A stretch of 64,000 nucleotides of DNA from Isoetes taiwanensis. Taxonomy: Eukaryota > Streptophyta > Lycopodiopsida > Isoetales > Isoetaceae. The DNA is taken from NCBI GenBank assembly GCA_021234155.1, contig JAJEKV010000264.1:124001-188000 (forward strand), given 5' to 3'. Under the pieces are notes generated by a model that saw nothing but the letters and a program-made list of their open reading frames with translations, ran no database searches and was not told the origin of the DNA. The position numbers and the translations under genes are program-made. Of this stretch, positions 36,900-50,559 are shown piece by piece (the stretch's first letter is position 1; each line of letters opens with the position of its first letter).

Positions 36900-37399
36900 T
36901 AATATATATATAGAAACTCATGGGGGTGGTTACAAAATATAATTGTATATATATATACAATTATATGAGTGCTGCCAACATTCGGTAGAGATTGATGTAG
37001 AGATTGATCTCGGCCATCCATCTCTGAGATGGACGGCCCAGACGGTGCCACCTCGTAACACCCCAAGCATCCCCCCTTATTTGGGGCTTTTAATCTGGGC
37101 CCTTGAAATTGGGGCATTTTATCTAGACCGTCGATTAAAATTATTTGGGGCTTTTCATATGGGCCTTCTGGATTAAAAAGGGAAGGTCAAATCTTGGCCA
37201 TCAATTTTGGATAGGAAGTTGCGGTGGAAGGTGATAGAATTGGGGCTTTTAATCCAGATCATTGGAATTGGGGCTTCTAATCTCTTCCCTTGATTTAAAA
37301 GTCAAGGAAATTTAATGGGCAAAGAAATTTAAGGTCCACCTTCATGAAGCGGCAATGCACATTAATTAAAAATCATCCAAAGGATATTTTCCACTTTTC

Positions 37400-40080
37400 T
37401 CTGTTTCTCGGTTCCGGTGGCTTGTGGTCGGGCTATGGCGGAGAGCAGGATATGACGACGACGTTTGTGAATCCCTCAGATAACCTGTGTAATTGATTTG
37501 AAGCTCGACTTTAGAGTTCGTGGACAGATCTACAAGGGCCATAACCAAATCTTTTTTTTGGTACGGGCTTGGATATAAGTTCATCTATAACAAAAGGATC
37601 AATTTTTGATTCCTACACCCGCCTATATAGATCTACCCGTATATCTGTTGTTCTTCTCAATCTTGTTTGTGGCCATTTCGATATCTCTAATTTTGAGGTT
37701 TTTTCCTTACTTTACTTTACGTAACTATCACTTTGTTGCAAACGGAATGTGGGCAAATTCTTATAGGCGCCTAATCGCCAAGTTCATATGCCCTTTTTTT
37801 TTCCTTACAGCCTTATATGGGGCGTTGTAACGGATTCTCTTTGCTTTTCGGGTTGCGTAAGGCACGAAAGCACCGCCATCGCCGGCCGATTTCCCTTTTA
37901 GCGTGTAATGTGTTCCCGTGTAGCCTATCCAACGATTTCAATTTGATCTCAGAATTCATTCTTTGAACTAATGATAGTTCTTCTGAGATTTTCGCTTTAA
38001 TATAGACATTTTAAACGATCGTGCATTATTGGCATGCAAGATACACACGCTGATTCTAGACACTACTTATCGCGGATCCTCGTGTTTGTCATTACAATTG
38101 TCTTATTTTTATAATAACAACTACCACGCTCACGAACTTTGTGGCAAAGATGACTTTCCAAAGCAGAGGCGCTTATTCGGGCTTTGTAGCTTTGGTAGAG
38201 GCAAGAAAAGAACGAATGGCAAAAGATGGCGCAAGGGACCATCATTCGAAATGCTTGTTGTAACATGGCATTCAGGGTTTGCCGCTTCTAATAATTAATG
38301 TTCGACCAGATTCGAACTTAGAATAGTAATCATATAATCTTTTTTTTTATCAGATTTATCAACCTCTTTTTTTGCCATACATCATTTTCAAAATATGTTC
38401 CAACATGCTAGATTCTTATCGCCGCAAGTACTAGATGGCAAAAATCATTTCAGAAAATATGTTCCAACATGCTAGATTCTTATCTGCCGCAAGTACTAGA
38501 TGGCAAAAAATTGTATAGGCATTTGCTTCCTTTTTTACAAACATACAAGTTCTAATTTGCTTTTCCATTGTTTAGGTAGACTTGAGAAGATTTAAGGAGT
38601 CGCATAAGCCGGAATTTGCAACTTTATGCCAAAGGGCCTTCTTTGACTTTTCGTATAAGGGTGATATTTCCTTTTGTTTTATTTGTGTCATAAACTAATT
38701 TGATGATATGTATCTCTCGAAATTTCTCAAGACTAGGCGGCAGGTCAGCAGATGGAGCATGATTGCACTAGCTTTTTTATGCAAGAAATATGTGTTGTAC
38801 AAATATTCTAAGTCGTGGAAATATGTTTTACGCTTTAAGTTCGAAGCAAATCAGCGCCATGAGTTAACCGGGCTTGATGCAAGGTTACGATTTTTGATGT
38901 GGGCTACTAGATTATCCCCGATGTTTGATTTTTGTTTAAATGTTGGACACTAAATTTGATTATGTTGCTGGTCTTGCAGCCCAAATGCACATGTGCGCCT
39001 ACTCCCCGATGCTAAAAGGCTTATATTGCTTGGTTGTTTCCTACTTCCAAATGCACATGTTCAAACAATTCACGACGCTCCTTTTTGGCGAAGTGCTAAG
39101 TTTGGTATGCCACTATAAATGTCTAGATACGCTTTGAGCCATGATCTCGTGGTATTCTCGAACTATGATTTTCGGCCTTATTATTACACTTCTTTTGCAT
39201 ATTCTAAACTTGAAGCCGGAGTCTGGTGAAGTTGCTCGCTGTAAGGCCACCGCTCCCTTTAGCTTCTTTCATATCGGAAGGTAGTGAAACCCATTCTTCT
39301 TGATTATTCTAGTGTTCTATGTAATTTGAAATGGTGAATGGTCATTTTGTGGTTCAGCCCAGATCGGAACTTCAACCGATAGAAACGTTGTTTCTACCTC
39401 CATAACCTTGATTTCTAGTGCAAGGAACATGCAGAGATTAGATTCCAATGTTTTTTGGCCCAAGTTTAGCTCTATAGCCAACAATTTTCAAGTTTGTTTT
39501 GCCAACAACCGCTTTGTCTTGCCTCTGCGTAGCCAACGATGGATCGCTAGGCATTCACATTGTTTCAAAACTCGTGGTTTAATCCATATGGTCCGGCCGT
39601 AAGGAAAGTCGTGGGGCTGCTTTCTTTTCTATGATCTACAATAGGCTGGTTTATGTTAGGCAAACTGGAAACTTCAAAGGTAATGACTTCAGACTTTTTG
39701 CAAGAATCTAATGCTTTGGCTAAATTTCATTCTTCAAACATGGTTGCGGATCTACTACATAGTGTTTATCAATAGCATTTTTAGTTTCTTAGCATGCTCA
39801 AAGATTGTGTACGTAAATTAATGGTCCGCAAGTTCAGCTCCTTCTTTGTAGTTTGAATGGCTTAATATGTTATGTTTGGTTCGATTTTCTCTGTTTCCCA
39901 ATGTTATTGTAGTGTTAACTAAGTCATGACTTATGCGGAAAACTCTACGACTTGCAAGAATGTTGCATCTCCATAACTATTGGCTTTTGCTCCCCGCATA
40001 GTGAATTACCTTGCTACTTTAGGTTGGGTAAAATAGGTGTTTTTTTCTAGATGACCCCGTTATGTGATTATAGATCGGGC
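37400..40080. other. Leader and unassigned part of E8
   Basis: After the terminal region, 37400-37600 is richer in G and C ('ggctatggcggagagcagg'). Several protein-like pieces follow, e.g. VDLRRFKESHKPEFATLCQR at about 38577, which I cannot identify. A 55-base tandem duplication lies at 38389-38444 and 38454-38510 ('caacatgctagattcttatc'). Confidence 0.45.
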
Positions 40081-40099
40081 TTGTACCATGAATTCATGA

Positions 40100-40900
40100 G
40101 ACATTTTGCACAAGAAGATTGGCAAAATTGAGACATTCTCGCTAATTTTGAAAGAGATTTGAATGCCTAAAGGCTTGCAAGTTGCACCCCGCCTTTACTT
40201 AACCGAAGTCTTAGAAAACGCTTGATTGACCGTGGTAAAAGAGGCTAGTTTTAATGTAAATGGGCGTAAGATTGTGCTATGTCTCATAAAAGGTTCTCTC
40301 GAAGGTTTCACGCCTTAAGAGCGACTATTTGGAAGTTCAACAGAATGTAGAAAACCTCTTTGCTTTTGCTAGATTAATGTTATTAATGTCTTTGTGCACT
40401 TTATTTTTGCAAGAGAGATGTTAATACAAGAAAGAAACTCATTGATGACCGCTTAGATGCTCGGCTTTATTGTGTCCCCATGATGTTGTATCCGCCCTTG
40501 GACCTATGTATGATGTGCATGACAAAAATCACTTGCCAAGGATGGAAGCTTGTGATCATGAGCTTGCAAAGTTGCTTGCTATTCGCAAACAAAGCAAAAA
40601 TACAATGAACACCCGGTTCATGTGCATATGCGAACGTTGCGCCTCTTCAATGTAACATAAGGGACATGAGAAATCAGCTTTATCGCTTTTAGAGAAGCTA
40701 TGGTCGCCAAGATGAGATTTTTGAGGAGCTCAAGTTTATTCGCAAAAAGGGACCAAGGTGACAAAGCCCCGCCTTGCGAAGTTATTAGAAGAAAGGCTTA
40801 TATGAAGCTCTACATGGTCGCAGCCAGCCTTGTTGAAAAGCTTGCAAGGGAAAGGGAAAAGAGATTGCTCGTAGGAGAGATTTTTGCACCGTGATCTTCT
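40100..40900 (+). pseudogene. ATG11: ATG11-like autophagy scaffold, fragment
   Basis: Blocks match plant ATG11, a scaffold of the ATG1 kinase complex in selective autophagy. About 40140 gives LANFERDLNA, then LKACKLHP. 40405-40470 gives RDVNTRKKLIDDRL. After a one-base shift, 40470 onward gives SALGPMYDVHDKNHLPRM and EACDHELAKLLA. 40665-40750 (alternating frames) gives IRDMRNQLYRF and RQDEIFEELKFIRKKGP. 40780-40870 gives RRKAYMKLYM and EKLARERE. The order and spacing agree with the central part of ATG11, and the conserved YDVHDKNHLPRM and RRKA-MKLYM motifs are diagnostic. Multiple frameshifts and stops show decay. Neither the ubiquitin-like N-terminus nor the conserved C-terminal ATG11 domain is seen. 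Confidence 0.8.
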
Positions 40901-40999
40901 CCAAGGTAAGAAATCTCGCGATGCCCAAGATCTTCTTGAATTTTTGAGAGGGAAAGAAGTTTCAAGCATTTTACATTGCTGCGGTAGAAATGCCGCACA

Positions 41000-42540
41000 C
41001 AAGTCTTGATCTAGAAACTCGCCTTCAATAAGTATGTTGCGAGAAATTGGTTAAAGAACTATTGCCCGTGGGTCTTTTTCGTGTTTTATAACTAATTTAA
41101 TTTAAGTGACAAAGTTACTTTGCCATTCTTTGTGGTTCACGGAGAGAAGCAGATGTTGTGATCGATCCAAAGAATTAGCAAAGAGCTCCATGATTCTCGC
41201 TAATAGCTTCGACAAGACCATTAAAAACGATCCAAATATGTGGCATGGCCTCACATCCCCGGCGAGCCGATGAGAACATAGATCTGGTTTTTAGAGACAT
41301 AATCAATTGGCTAGACAAGAGATGTCCACCGGTACCATAGCAACAAGCCCAATCCATACGCAGATGTGCGTAAAAAATATTTGTCGAAAACCCATGAAGC
41401 AGTGTTGATCTCGTGCAAAAAGCCTTCGCCAAAATTTTAAATACCGAAGCTTTGAGGTAACCCCAATGTGTCAATGAGTGTTCCAGAATGCCTCCGAGAT
41501 ATGGTGATCAAGATCATGAAATTGAACCAAGTTCAAGCAAAGTGTTCCCGCAAGCCCTTTTAAGATTTTGTGATATTGAGTTGCTTCGCGGAAGGCATGA
41601 TTCGTGACTCGCTTCAAAGCTTATATTAGGACACACCAACAAAGATCTTGTTGATAAAATAAGATGATTAAGCAAAGAAAGGACTATGTGATGCCGAGAA
41701 ATCAGGCTCGGGCAGAAATAGGCTTTTCTTTTGTCAGAAATCGAGAGGAAGCGTAAATGGGCCCGCACATAATGATATAAATTGCAATTAGGGTTCTAAT
41801 AGGTTCGCCCTAAATAGCTTGAGCTGGGATAGTCTCCGAGATAGCCCGGTGCTCGATGTATCTTAGCAGATCGTGCCTATCTTAGCAGATCGCGGCCTTC
41901 GATTGCATGCGGTTCTCTCTTTTGCTTATACTCATATGATTTGTGAAATGATTTTTAACCGCTAGTTACTTAAGGATTTTCTACATAAGTATATATGAAA
42001 AGTAGTGGACCATTATCTATCATCTTCATAATCTTCATCTTATATCAATATGTAGAGAGTCCGTAATCCGCAACGCTGATATATCTTTGTGTTTTGATAT
42101 CTATTTGTTGTTTTGTTACAGCCGATTTGATCGGTGGTGGATTTGAGTTGTAGATTTTATGTGCTGGTCGCTGGTAGTTTTGCTTACAAGTTTGAATATT
42201 TTGAAAAGATCTTACCTTTTGTGATTGTGTTCTTGCAGATTTTTTTTTTGATGTTGTCCGCCCCCATGTTCTTCTTGCTCGAGATTTTCCCCGGTCGCAA
42301 TAGTCTTAGTTATGAAGATAGCGGGCAGCATTTAGGTGCCCTACCTAAAGTCGCCTTTAAAATCTTGCTATCATCCGATTTGCAAAAGTCGTGCACAGAC
42401 CGGCAGCTTGGCCCTTCCCTTTTTAGAAACGCACTCATTATGGTTCCCATACCCCTTACAAGAGAGAGATTAGCATTATTAATGGTATCATTGTGATAAA
42501 CTGATCGGCACAAATATGGCACTTTTATAGTTTTATCTAA
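41000..42540. other. Unassigned part of E8 after ATG11
   Basis: No confident family match. Open frames such as 42134-42496 (plus) contain hydrophobic runs, but no motif was recognised. It may include introns or decayed exons of ATG11. Confidence 0.4.
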
Positions 42541-42544
42541 GATA

Positions 42545-42715
42545 TAGTTTGCTACTATAGAGTGGCATCGCTTATATTTATGCCTCTTTTTTGCCATTAA
42601 ATTGCCATTGATTGTCTTTCTACAGATCTGATAAGGCTGGGAAGCTTTTGGGTGATTGCCTGCTAAGAGACCTTCATGGTAATATGTGCTTTCTTGCTTA
42701 TCATGAGCCCAGGTC
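42545..42715 (+). repeat. Segment shared with E3 (9345-9485)
   Basis: Matches the E3 copy from 'agtggcatcgcttatattta' to 'atgtgctttcttgctta'. Here an open frame follows the TTCTACAG acceptor: SDKAGKLLGDCLLRDLHGN then MCFLAYHEPRS. Same relative orientation within E3 and E8. Confidence 0.75.
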
Positions 42716-42719
42716 TTAA

Positions 42720-45190
42720 CGGTTGATGTTCTTCATTAATAATGCTGCTACATGTGCCCGTGATTAATCGGGTAGGTTGATGCCCGGTAATATTTTCGTG
42801 GGCAACCAAGGTAGGTACTCGTAAGTTGGATTTTGTATCGGATCTAAATTTGTCTAAATGTATGGGTAGAAGCCAAGCAATTATTGGTTTAAAAGTGGCA
42901 AGCATAAGAGGAATTACATGCTTCATTTCCACATGCCCGGCTGGGGTATTTTGTTGCCTCTTCAGAGAGGCAACCACATTGCAGAAATTGATGTCTCATC
43001 AGAAATGCGCAGCTTTATATGTCCATGATTTGTATCAGCGACACCTCATTCCACATTCCACTCCTTTCATTGTATCGCCAAAGATTATTGCTTTTCAATC
43101 AGGAACAGATAACATATATCTAAAGATCCAAAGCAAATAAAAGAGAGGATATACTATCTATTTTTCATAACGGCAAATCAATGATCAGGTTGGTATCCTT
43201 GCCTCATAAGACTCGTTCTTCAAGGAAAGAATCCTTACCTCATAAGAACTCATAAGTTTTTGCCTATCATTTTGAGGTGCGAGTAATGAAGTTTACATCT
43301 AGCTTCCGTATCATCATGTGATCTCTCCATTGCTAAATTTTGAAAACGGCAGACGCCGGGTCGATGATTGGATGGCTAGATCATTTTTTCGGGGCACTAT
43401 GCCCCGCAGATAGCTTGTCGCTTTTACTTTCGTGTAAGCATTTCTTTCTAAAAATTAAATAGCGCTCGAAAAGCCGTGCTTTTTAGAAGGTTACGCCTTC
43501 TAACAGATGGTCTTCAATGGAGATTGATTAATATAAAAATAGTATTAGTAGCAAATAACTGTGGTTTATCCAATGGCAAGTGGTGGCCCCGCATTGAAGG
43601 TAGACGATCATTTTGGGTTTCTCTTCGAAGAGAAAATTTATCTTATATAAAGTGTTTTATGCCTGATGCGGACTCAAAATGAGGCGAAGTATGAATGGTG
43701 ATGTACTGCAGGCTCACTTTGCATTGTCTTCTTTATTATGCTAAGTCATTTTTCTTTTAAGCACGTGTTGGCTTTTCATTGCTTTTCTCAATCACTGGCC
43801 GATATAACATGAGAATATCTTGCCGATGTTCTTTGGTTAATCGCTTCCTTAAATGACTCGGGCCATTTTCGATACATTTATTCTCGATCATTTTATAAAC
43901 TCTAAATCTATGCCATTGTACCGTAGAGAAGAAATTTGCAAATAGGTGTGTTTCGAAGTTTGCATCCGCACCGCAATGTATGGTGATGCTCGTAAAAATT
44001 GAAATATATAGTTGATTGCCATGCATCTAATAGGTGTGTTCAAGATATCCTCCTTGAGCTTCCAGACGTGGCATAGCTCTATCCTATCTAAAAATCTCGG
44101 AAGTGATCAGTCTGCTAGTGATGCTTTTGCTCCATGGGTCTGATGAAAACTCCCATTTTTGTTTTGCAATCAAAATTTTGCTTACTCTTCCGTTTTCTTA
44201 TTTCATGTGTGGAACATCTAAATGGCAAAATATTATGGACATAAAATCTTTTATCCTGATGAGTCTCCTTCACTTGCTGTGACACCTAACTTTTAAGTCT
44301 TAGAAAAGCATTTCACAAGTGCGTAAAACTTTGTGGCGGGCATGGTTATCTCGCCAAGTGGTGTTCCCGAACTATATGCAACATATGTTCGAAAGCATGC
44401 ACATATCGTAACATTTGAACTTCTCGGAATTATTGCAAGTATATGCTTTCAATGAGATGATGATGTAAGAGTTGTGGTATGGAGAACAGTGGACCTTGAG
44501 GAAGCAATGTGACTATTTGAAGAGTCCGCGGTCTCAACTTGCATGTAACACGCACTATATGATGAAGGCCCATGCTATCTTCACACGAAAACGCCTGACA
44601 ATGGGCAAATTCAAGATAGTCACATGTGCTGATTTTCACTTTGTAATTGCTGGAGACCATCTGGTTCGTTGTGCGCCGAAATATCAGTAATATTTGATTT
44701 TGGTTGAAAAAAGACCGATAAGAGTTCGATTTTATGGCTGCACAGGGTTCATGGTCAGCACAGAAAATAAATGCTCTTCTATTATGCACAGTTTCTGCAA
44801 GCTTCCTGATAACATGATTCATGTGGTAAGGATATCGTGCAAGTACCGACCTCGCAAGACCAAAATTGAAGCTTTTGTGTCGTGGAAACACCGCATCGAG
44901 CCATCCAACGCGACCGCAAGAGGATAAGTCAAAGAAATGTCCCGAAGATCTGTTATGGCTTCGTTAACAAACAAGCCCCATAATTGGCCCGCAAGCATGT
45001 TAATCTTACGTGATACAACCTAAGTACATGTATAATAGAGGATCCAGCTTTTATAGCACATGTGTCGCTTATGGCAAAGGCGTAAGATATGTCCAAGTCC
45101 TCTTCTAGGTCAGTTTTTTTATCTCATTTTTAACTTAGAGGTCCTGGTTTTATTTTCAGTTCATCTTACTAATGCATATGTACAATCTAT
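42720..45190. other. Unassigned part of E8 between ATG11 and WD-repeat fragments
   Basis: Protein-like pieces occur (e.g. KCAALYVHDLYQRHLIPHST at about 43000; GGPALKVDDHFGFLFEEK at about 43584) but none can be assigned. No structural RNA or repeat array is seen. Confidence 0.4.
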
Positions 45191-45204
45191 TTTGATGTTA
45201 CAGA

Positions 45205-45535
45205 TTTGAATGTTAAAGGTCGCATGTGGCAGCCATCCGTAGATGAAGTTGGAGAGGAAATATCTTGTTTGCAGTTCTCAAGAGATGGCAATACTTTATG
45301 ATCTAGAACCACAGATGAATGAAGGTAAAAGTTATGTTCAAACATTTTTATGCATCTAGTTGGCGCATCAGTGGAAAGAGAGGGGACTTCCGGCGGGTTG
45401 TTATGGTTTTTCTCGATAAGCGTGGTTTGAGCTGGCTGGTTCGAGAAGTAGGAAAATCTGCTTCTCAAAGTGTGATATGCTGCAATTGGTATCCTCATCA
45501 AAACCATGTGCATTGTTTTTATATTAAGGTTTGGT
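45205..45535 (+). pseudogene. WD-repeat protein, possibly WDR70-like, fragment
   Basis: After a TGTTACAG acceptor, the sequence gives VDEVGEEISCLQFSRDGNTL, a stop, then SRTTDE. This resembles a WD repeat of WDR70/gastrulation-defective proteins (EDITCVKFS-DG-TLLSRSTDD). Downstream, 45400-45510 gives FLDKRGLSWLVREVG and SQSVICCNWYPHQN, comparable to the same family's 'REVGI..SSVVRCAWHP-LNQI'. A stop within the repeat and shifts indicate decay. Assignment to WDR70 rests on two short blocks; another WD-repeat family is possible. Confidence 0.5.
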
Positions 45536-45626
45536 TGGTGCAATCATACTTATTATTCTGTTTGCCACTAATGCAGATATTTGGCATTCTTGAATATAAG
45601 GAGGAGATGCACCGTGGAGTAACAAA

Positions 45627-45869
45627 GTAAGGGTGGCCACATGTCTTTTCATCTTGAAACGGAAGGAGTTTCAATAAAAAATGGAGGCGGAGGCCTCCGA
45701 TTGATGTCGGAGAGGAACACCCAAAATTTTTAGTCATGATCGCCCTGCTTTTCCTCTATTCTCGCAAATGTTCCTCGCCGCTTCTTCCCCCTTCCCTCTC
45801 AGATCCCCTCTCGATCAGATTCATATACCTGAGGGGAGGGCCGCGGAAGATTGCATGTGGCCACCCCTA
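45627..45869. mobile_element. Small MITE-like element
   Basis: Inverted ends GGGTGGCCACATG (left) and CATGTGGCCACCC (right) enclose about 240 bases without coding capacity. A GTA-like flank is present on both sides ('aagta' left, 'tagta' right), but a clear target duplication is not certain. It interrupts the captured sequence of E8. Confidence 0.6.
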
Positions 45870-48800
45870 GTAGCTGGCTGTGGTGGAACTCTAGTCTTGC
45901 AAGTTGCAATTAAAAGGGAAGTTACCAATCGCTGGTTTGATTGGTGGGCGTGGTGAGCCAACTTTTTTCTTTTATGCTTATTTCTTATGTAAAATCTACG
46001 CAGTAACTCCTTGTGGAGATCTTGACTCGGTGGAGCTTGGTGTGGGTATCTTGATCACTAGACATAAACATTTTGTCTTTGTGTCTAATCATTAACTTAG
46101 GAAACAAATCTCTAGTCATCATGTATTGCTATTTCATGGATATGCTTTAAATTAAGAAGCATTTTGACAATGCAAATCTTTCATGTGTGTAATGATATAG
46201 TATATGCCAGAGACAATGACCCAAATGTGCACGTCCCTTATTTAGAATGTTGGAATTCATAGTATATGCCAAGGTTAAAAAAAAATCCCCCTAAGAGGGT
46301 TAAAAATATAAAAGCATAAAGGAAAACTATCAAAATGTTGTTCTTTGGATAACATGTTATAATCATTTGACTCTTAATAAGAAGCATTTTGGCAATGATT
46401 ATCACGACTTTTAAGTCAAGAAGCATTTAATGGTATGGTGCGTGCTTTTGCAATGTTGTAGTGATAGTAGTTGCCAACTCTTAAGAAAGCCACCCACGCC
46501 CCAAAAGAGGGGGTTCAAAATATAAAGGGAAAGGTACCAAGATTTCCCCTGTTGTAAGTTTTTGAAATTATTCGAATACTCGTAGACAAAGAGCACCTTG
46601 GCTAATGTAATAATATGAACATTATGGCTCATTGAATTCCAGACTTATGGTGCATTTGTGGGGATAACAAGACCATTAGATATAAGCATATGAAAGAAGC
46701 TATTATATCTGGAGGACCACATGCATACCAAAAATCAGATATGAATTAAGACCCTTGTGCACGGCTCTCTAACACCGGGTTGTCTTTTACATCGAGGAAA
46801 TGACACATTATAAGCTTTTTTTTTTTTTTTTTTGTAAAATTTTGACTATCAACTTGACTGGAGAAATCTAGGTGAACGTTGAGGATTCTTAAGGAACTTG
46901 ATCTGGAATTCGACTTGATCTAGAATTTCACTTGAAATGTACCTAACCCCTAAATGCATAAGCATGTTTGAGCCCCAATAAATATTGTCAATTTTTTTAA
47001 CATGCCTCCAACTGATCATTGATATTCAACATTTAAGCATGACAAGAGTATATAATATTTTGGATTTAAATAACGCAGGCTCTATCAACACATTAGGCAC
47101 TTTCCAAAATTTGTAATTGTGAGCAAAGGCCTGGATATTGTGAGGAAAGTCCTGGATTATAGTTTATAGTTTCAACACTTTTTGGCATATTGGAAGGCAT
47201 TCTCTCCTAATGAAAAAGGGATATGTTCAATTAGGAATCTAAACGATACTCTAGAGGATCTAGGGGAATCTAAGGGGAATGTAGAATTTAAGAGTGTGTT
47301 TTGCAGGAATGACTTGACACACTCTTTCATAATATGAACATAATCCTAGGGAATCTCAATGAATCTTCAACTAGTCTTTGTAAATTCCTCATGCATATAA
47401 ATTTTGATAAAGAATGACCAGTCGACTTGATACACTCCATCTAGGTATATCATTCACATTCGATGTGCTTTGGAATGAAATCTTTGTATTATCTTAAGGA
47501 ATACTCGTAGTATCCTAGAGAATCTTAATAGATTCAATGACCAAATCGATTTGATACACTCCATCTAGGTATATCATTCACATTCGATGTGCTTTGGAAT
47601 GAAATCTTTGTATTATCTTAAGGAATACTCGTAGTATCCTAGAGAATCTTAATAGATTCTTGAAAACCCTATGTTTGGTCGTTCGTTTAAAGTTGTTGGC
47701 TTTAACAAGGTTTCAACAAGGTTGCCCAGTACAGATGCACTTAACTTTACATGGTCCCTAAATACAATCAACTATGATAAACTTTGTACAATTCTTGGGG
47801 AGCCAAAGAAGTACTCAAGAAACCTAGTGGAATTCTATTAAAATCATAGGGGATCTTCATAGAAAGGGGATTTAAAGGAAAATATTCATAAGGAAAGCTT
47901 TGAAGATCATGATAAAGCTAATTGGATCTTAATGTGAGGGAATGTTCACATCTCAAATGTCAGGCCTCAAATTTAAATCTTGATGCGTGAGATCTATTTG
48001 TTTGTATACCAACATATAGAGTCTAATTGAGAATCTTGAAGAACCTACAAGTGATGGATAAAAAAGATGCCTCTATAATTTCTAGCAATAGTTTTACCCA
48101 GCTTTTTCTTTCTTTTTGCAAACAAAGGAACATGATTCGTGGTTATAACTGTAAGGGAACAAGCCCTTTGATGAATATAATTGGATATAAATTTTGGTTT
48201 CTTCATGGTGGAGATTTAGATTCTATGCAAACTTTTTGTTTGAAATAATTGGCGCTGAAGTTTGCAGATTAATCATGTAGTATTTGGCACTGGAAGGATT
48301 TGGCTATGGCTATGGTTGGGCATGAGCAGATTGGCTTCAATTCCTTTCAATAGAAGGGTCCTTCATTTACCAAGGCATTGTTTTGGATATGTAGCATCCT
48401 CCTTGGAATTTTGTTGTAGGCATTGTTTGAAAGCTCAAACAATTGGAGCAAGAGCATCCGGAAGCTAAACTAAAATGGATGCCTTATGTATTAGTTGTTG
48501 GTTTGAAAAAATGCATGCATTTTTTGGGTGGTTCTTTGAATGAAAAGAAAAAACAGCTTAAACATTAAACTTTGGTATTAATTGTTTATTTGTGACATAG
48601 CATGCTCATTATGTTGGCTTCTCTAAACACGGAAGGCTCTTGCTTTGCTACTTATTGGAATAAGTGTGAACCAACTCCATGCAACATTTATCGAACTACA
48701 ATAATAGTTCCATCCGCATAGGGTGTAAAGATAGCAAGAAACTCCTTGGCTACATCAAGGAGTTTTGTGATTTGAGTTGTGATGTTGAGATGTCATGTTT

Positions 48801-49620
48801 ATGGTTATAGCTTCTTTTAGCATAATCTATAGGTCTTGATATTAACCGCATTGCTCGTGAGTAAACAAAAATATTATGTGAAAATTGAAGAATGTATCAT
48901 TGTTTACATCTTAGTGATAACGCACGTTAAAACATTTTAAGGTGGCCACATTCGTGCCGTTTAATTTTAAGATTTGATCTCATCCATTGAATAAAAGTCA
49001 TTGAAATAAATGAGGAAATTAAATGCCTACATGTTCGATGTCTCTCGTTGTTCTAAGAGGGGACTTAAGCCGCAATGGCCGAAGCTCTGCAATCGATTTC
49101 TCAAGTTATCTAATGTCGAATTTGCGCCTTCGGCATCCCGGCGTCGCTTCAAGGCCATCTAGGTCTGTTAACATATAATGAAGATTGTGTAACATTTGTC
49201 TCCAATATATTTCCAACATTTTTGCCCAACATATGTCCAATATATGCCCAACCAATCGCCCAACATATATTTGAGATATGCCCAACATATATTAAAGACT
49301 TGCAAATGGTCGTTTTGTATTTGCCAAATGCAGTATTCTGTCACAGACAATTCTATGTGGAACTATTGAGAGTTGAAGGAATTTAAGGCATAAAGGTACT
49401 TATTCCATCGAAGGATGGAGACGCTTCCATAGATGTTGGCACATCAAGATATACAAATAAATATTGTCTACTGTGGAAATCCTCTAAGAGTGAGTCTAAT
49501 ACATAGGACATCTATTTTTTTTTTCTTTTTGTTCTCATTTATTAGATGGCAAATAACACTATGCCCAAATTTAATTGGCATTTTAGTGGCCGAGATCTCA
49601 CCGTGTTGAAATATGCAATG
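45870..49620. other. Gene-free distal part of E8
   Basis: No recognisable exon. Contains a 124-base tandem duplication (47412-47535 and 47536-47659), a degenerate short tandem repeat built on 'atatgcccaac' (49195-49290), a poly-T run at 46817, and thin GAATCT remnants at 47235-47350 and 47820-47900. Confidence 0.5.
47412..47659 (+). repeat. Tandem duplication, 124 bp x 2
   Basis: Both copies contain 'tgatacactccatctaggta' and 'ggaatactcgtagtatccta'. They differ by only a few bases at the left side ('aatgaccagtcgact' / 'aatgaccaaatcgat'). Confidence 0.9.
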
Positions 49621-49639
49621 GAGTGGATTTAGAGTCTAC

Positions 49640-50065
49640 AAATTATGAAAATCTCATGAAAATCTTTGAGAATTTCGGAAAATTCAAAGGAATCTTCATA
49701 AAATCTTTGAGAATATAGGGGAATCTTTACAAAATTTGAATGAATCCTTGAAATTTTGAATGAATTTACATAGAATCTTGGGGAATCTAGAGGCATGTTG
49801 GGATAATTCTCGATAAATTTAGGGGAATCTTTATAGAATCTTAAGAATGTAGGGGAATCTTTGTGCAATCTTAGGAAATCTAGGAGAAAATCCAAGAGGA
49901 TCTAGGAGAATATTTGACACTAGGTGTGCTTGCAGGGGAATCTTCATAGAATATAATGGAATCTAGGAGAATCTACCTAGCATCTTGGGCAATCTAGAGG
50001 AATCTTGAGATAATTTTTGGAAATTTAAGGGAATGTCAAGAGAATATTTAATAGATTCTGGGGAA
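49640..50065 (+). repeat. GAATCT-type array near the 3' end of E8
   Basis: Degenerate 'aatctttgagaatttc' and 'ggaatctttatagaatctta' variants, in plus orientation, ending about 50 bases before the E8 3' terminus. Confidence 0.75.
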
Positions 50066-50559
50066 ACCTATGTACCTACATCCGACTTCGTACACTCCTT
50101 ATAGTACAAATACTTGTATATATCCTTATATATATACAATTATATTGAGTGCCACAAATGTTGGCAGTGCCACAAATGGTGTAGAGATTGATGCCACAAA
50201 ATGTTGGTAGAGATTGATCTCGGCCGTCCATCTTTGAGATGGACGGTCGAGACGGTGCCACCTCGTAACTCCCCAAGGATCCCTCTTGTTGGTGTACCAA
50301 AATATTGGGACAGATTGATCTCGGCCGTCCATCTCTGAGATGAACGGCCCACAACAAAAGCCCCAAATTGGCATATACAATTATATTGTGTAGATGTGTG
50401 TAGACAATTAAATCTCGACTGTCCATCTCGGATTTCGACGGCCCACATTAAGCCCCCAAATAAGCCACCTGAAATGACCCCTTTATTTGGGGCTTTTGAT
50501 CACGTCCGTTGAATGTGCAGATCAATGGCCGAGATTTAAGCCAAAAGTAAAAAAGTGCT

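Noticed and set aside
44430-44891. 153-codon minus-strand open frame in E8 as a gene
   Set aside because: No recognisable motif, opposite to the element direction, and overlapping plus-strand frames are equally open; likely chance.
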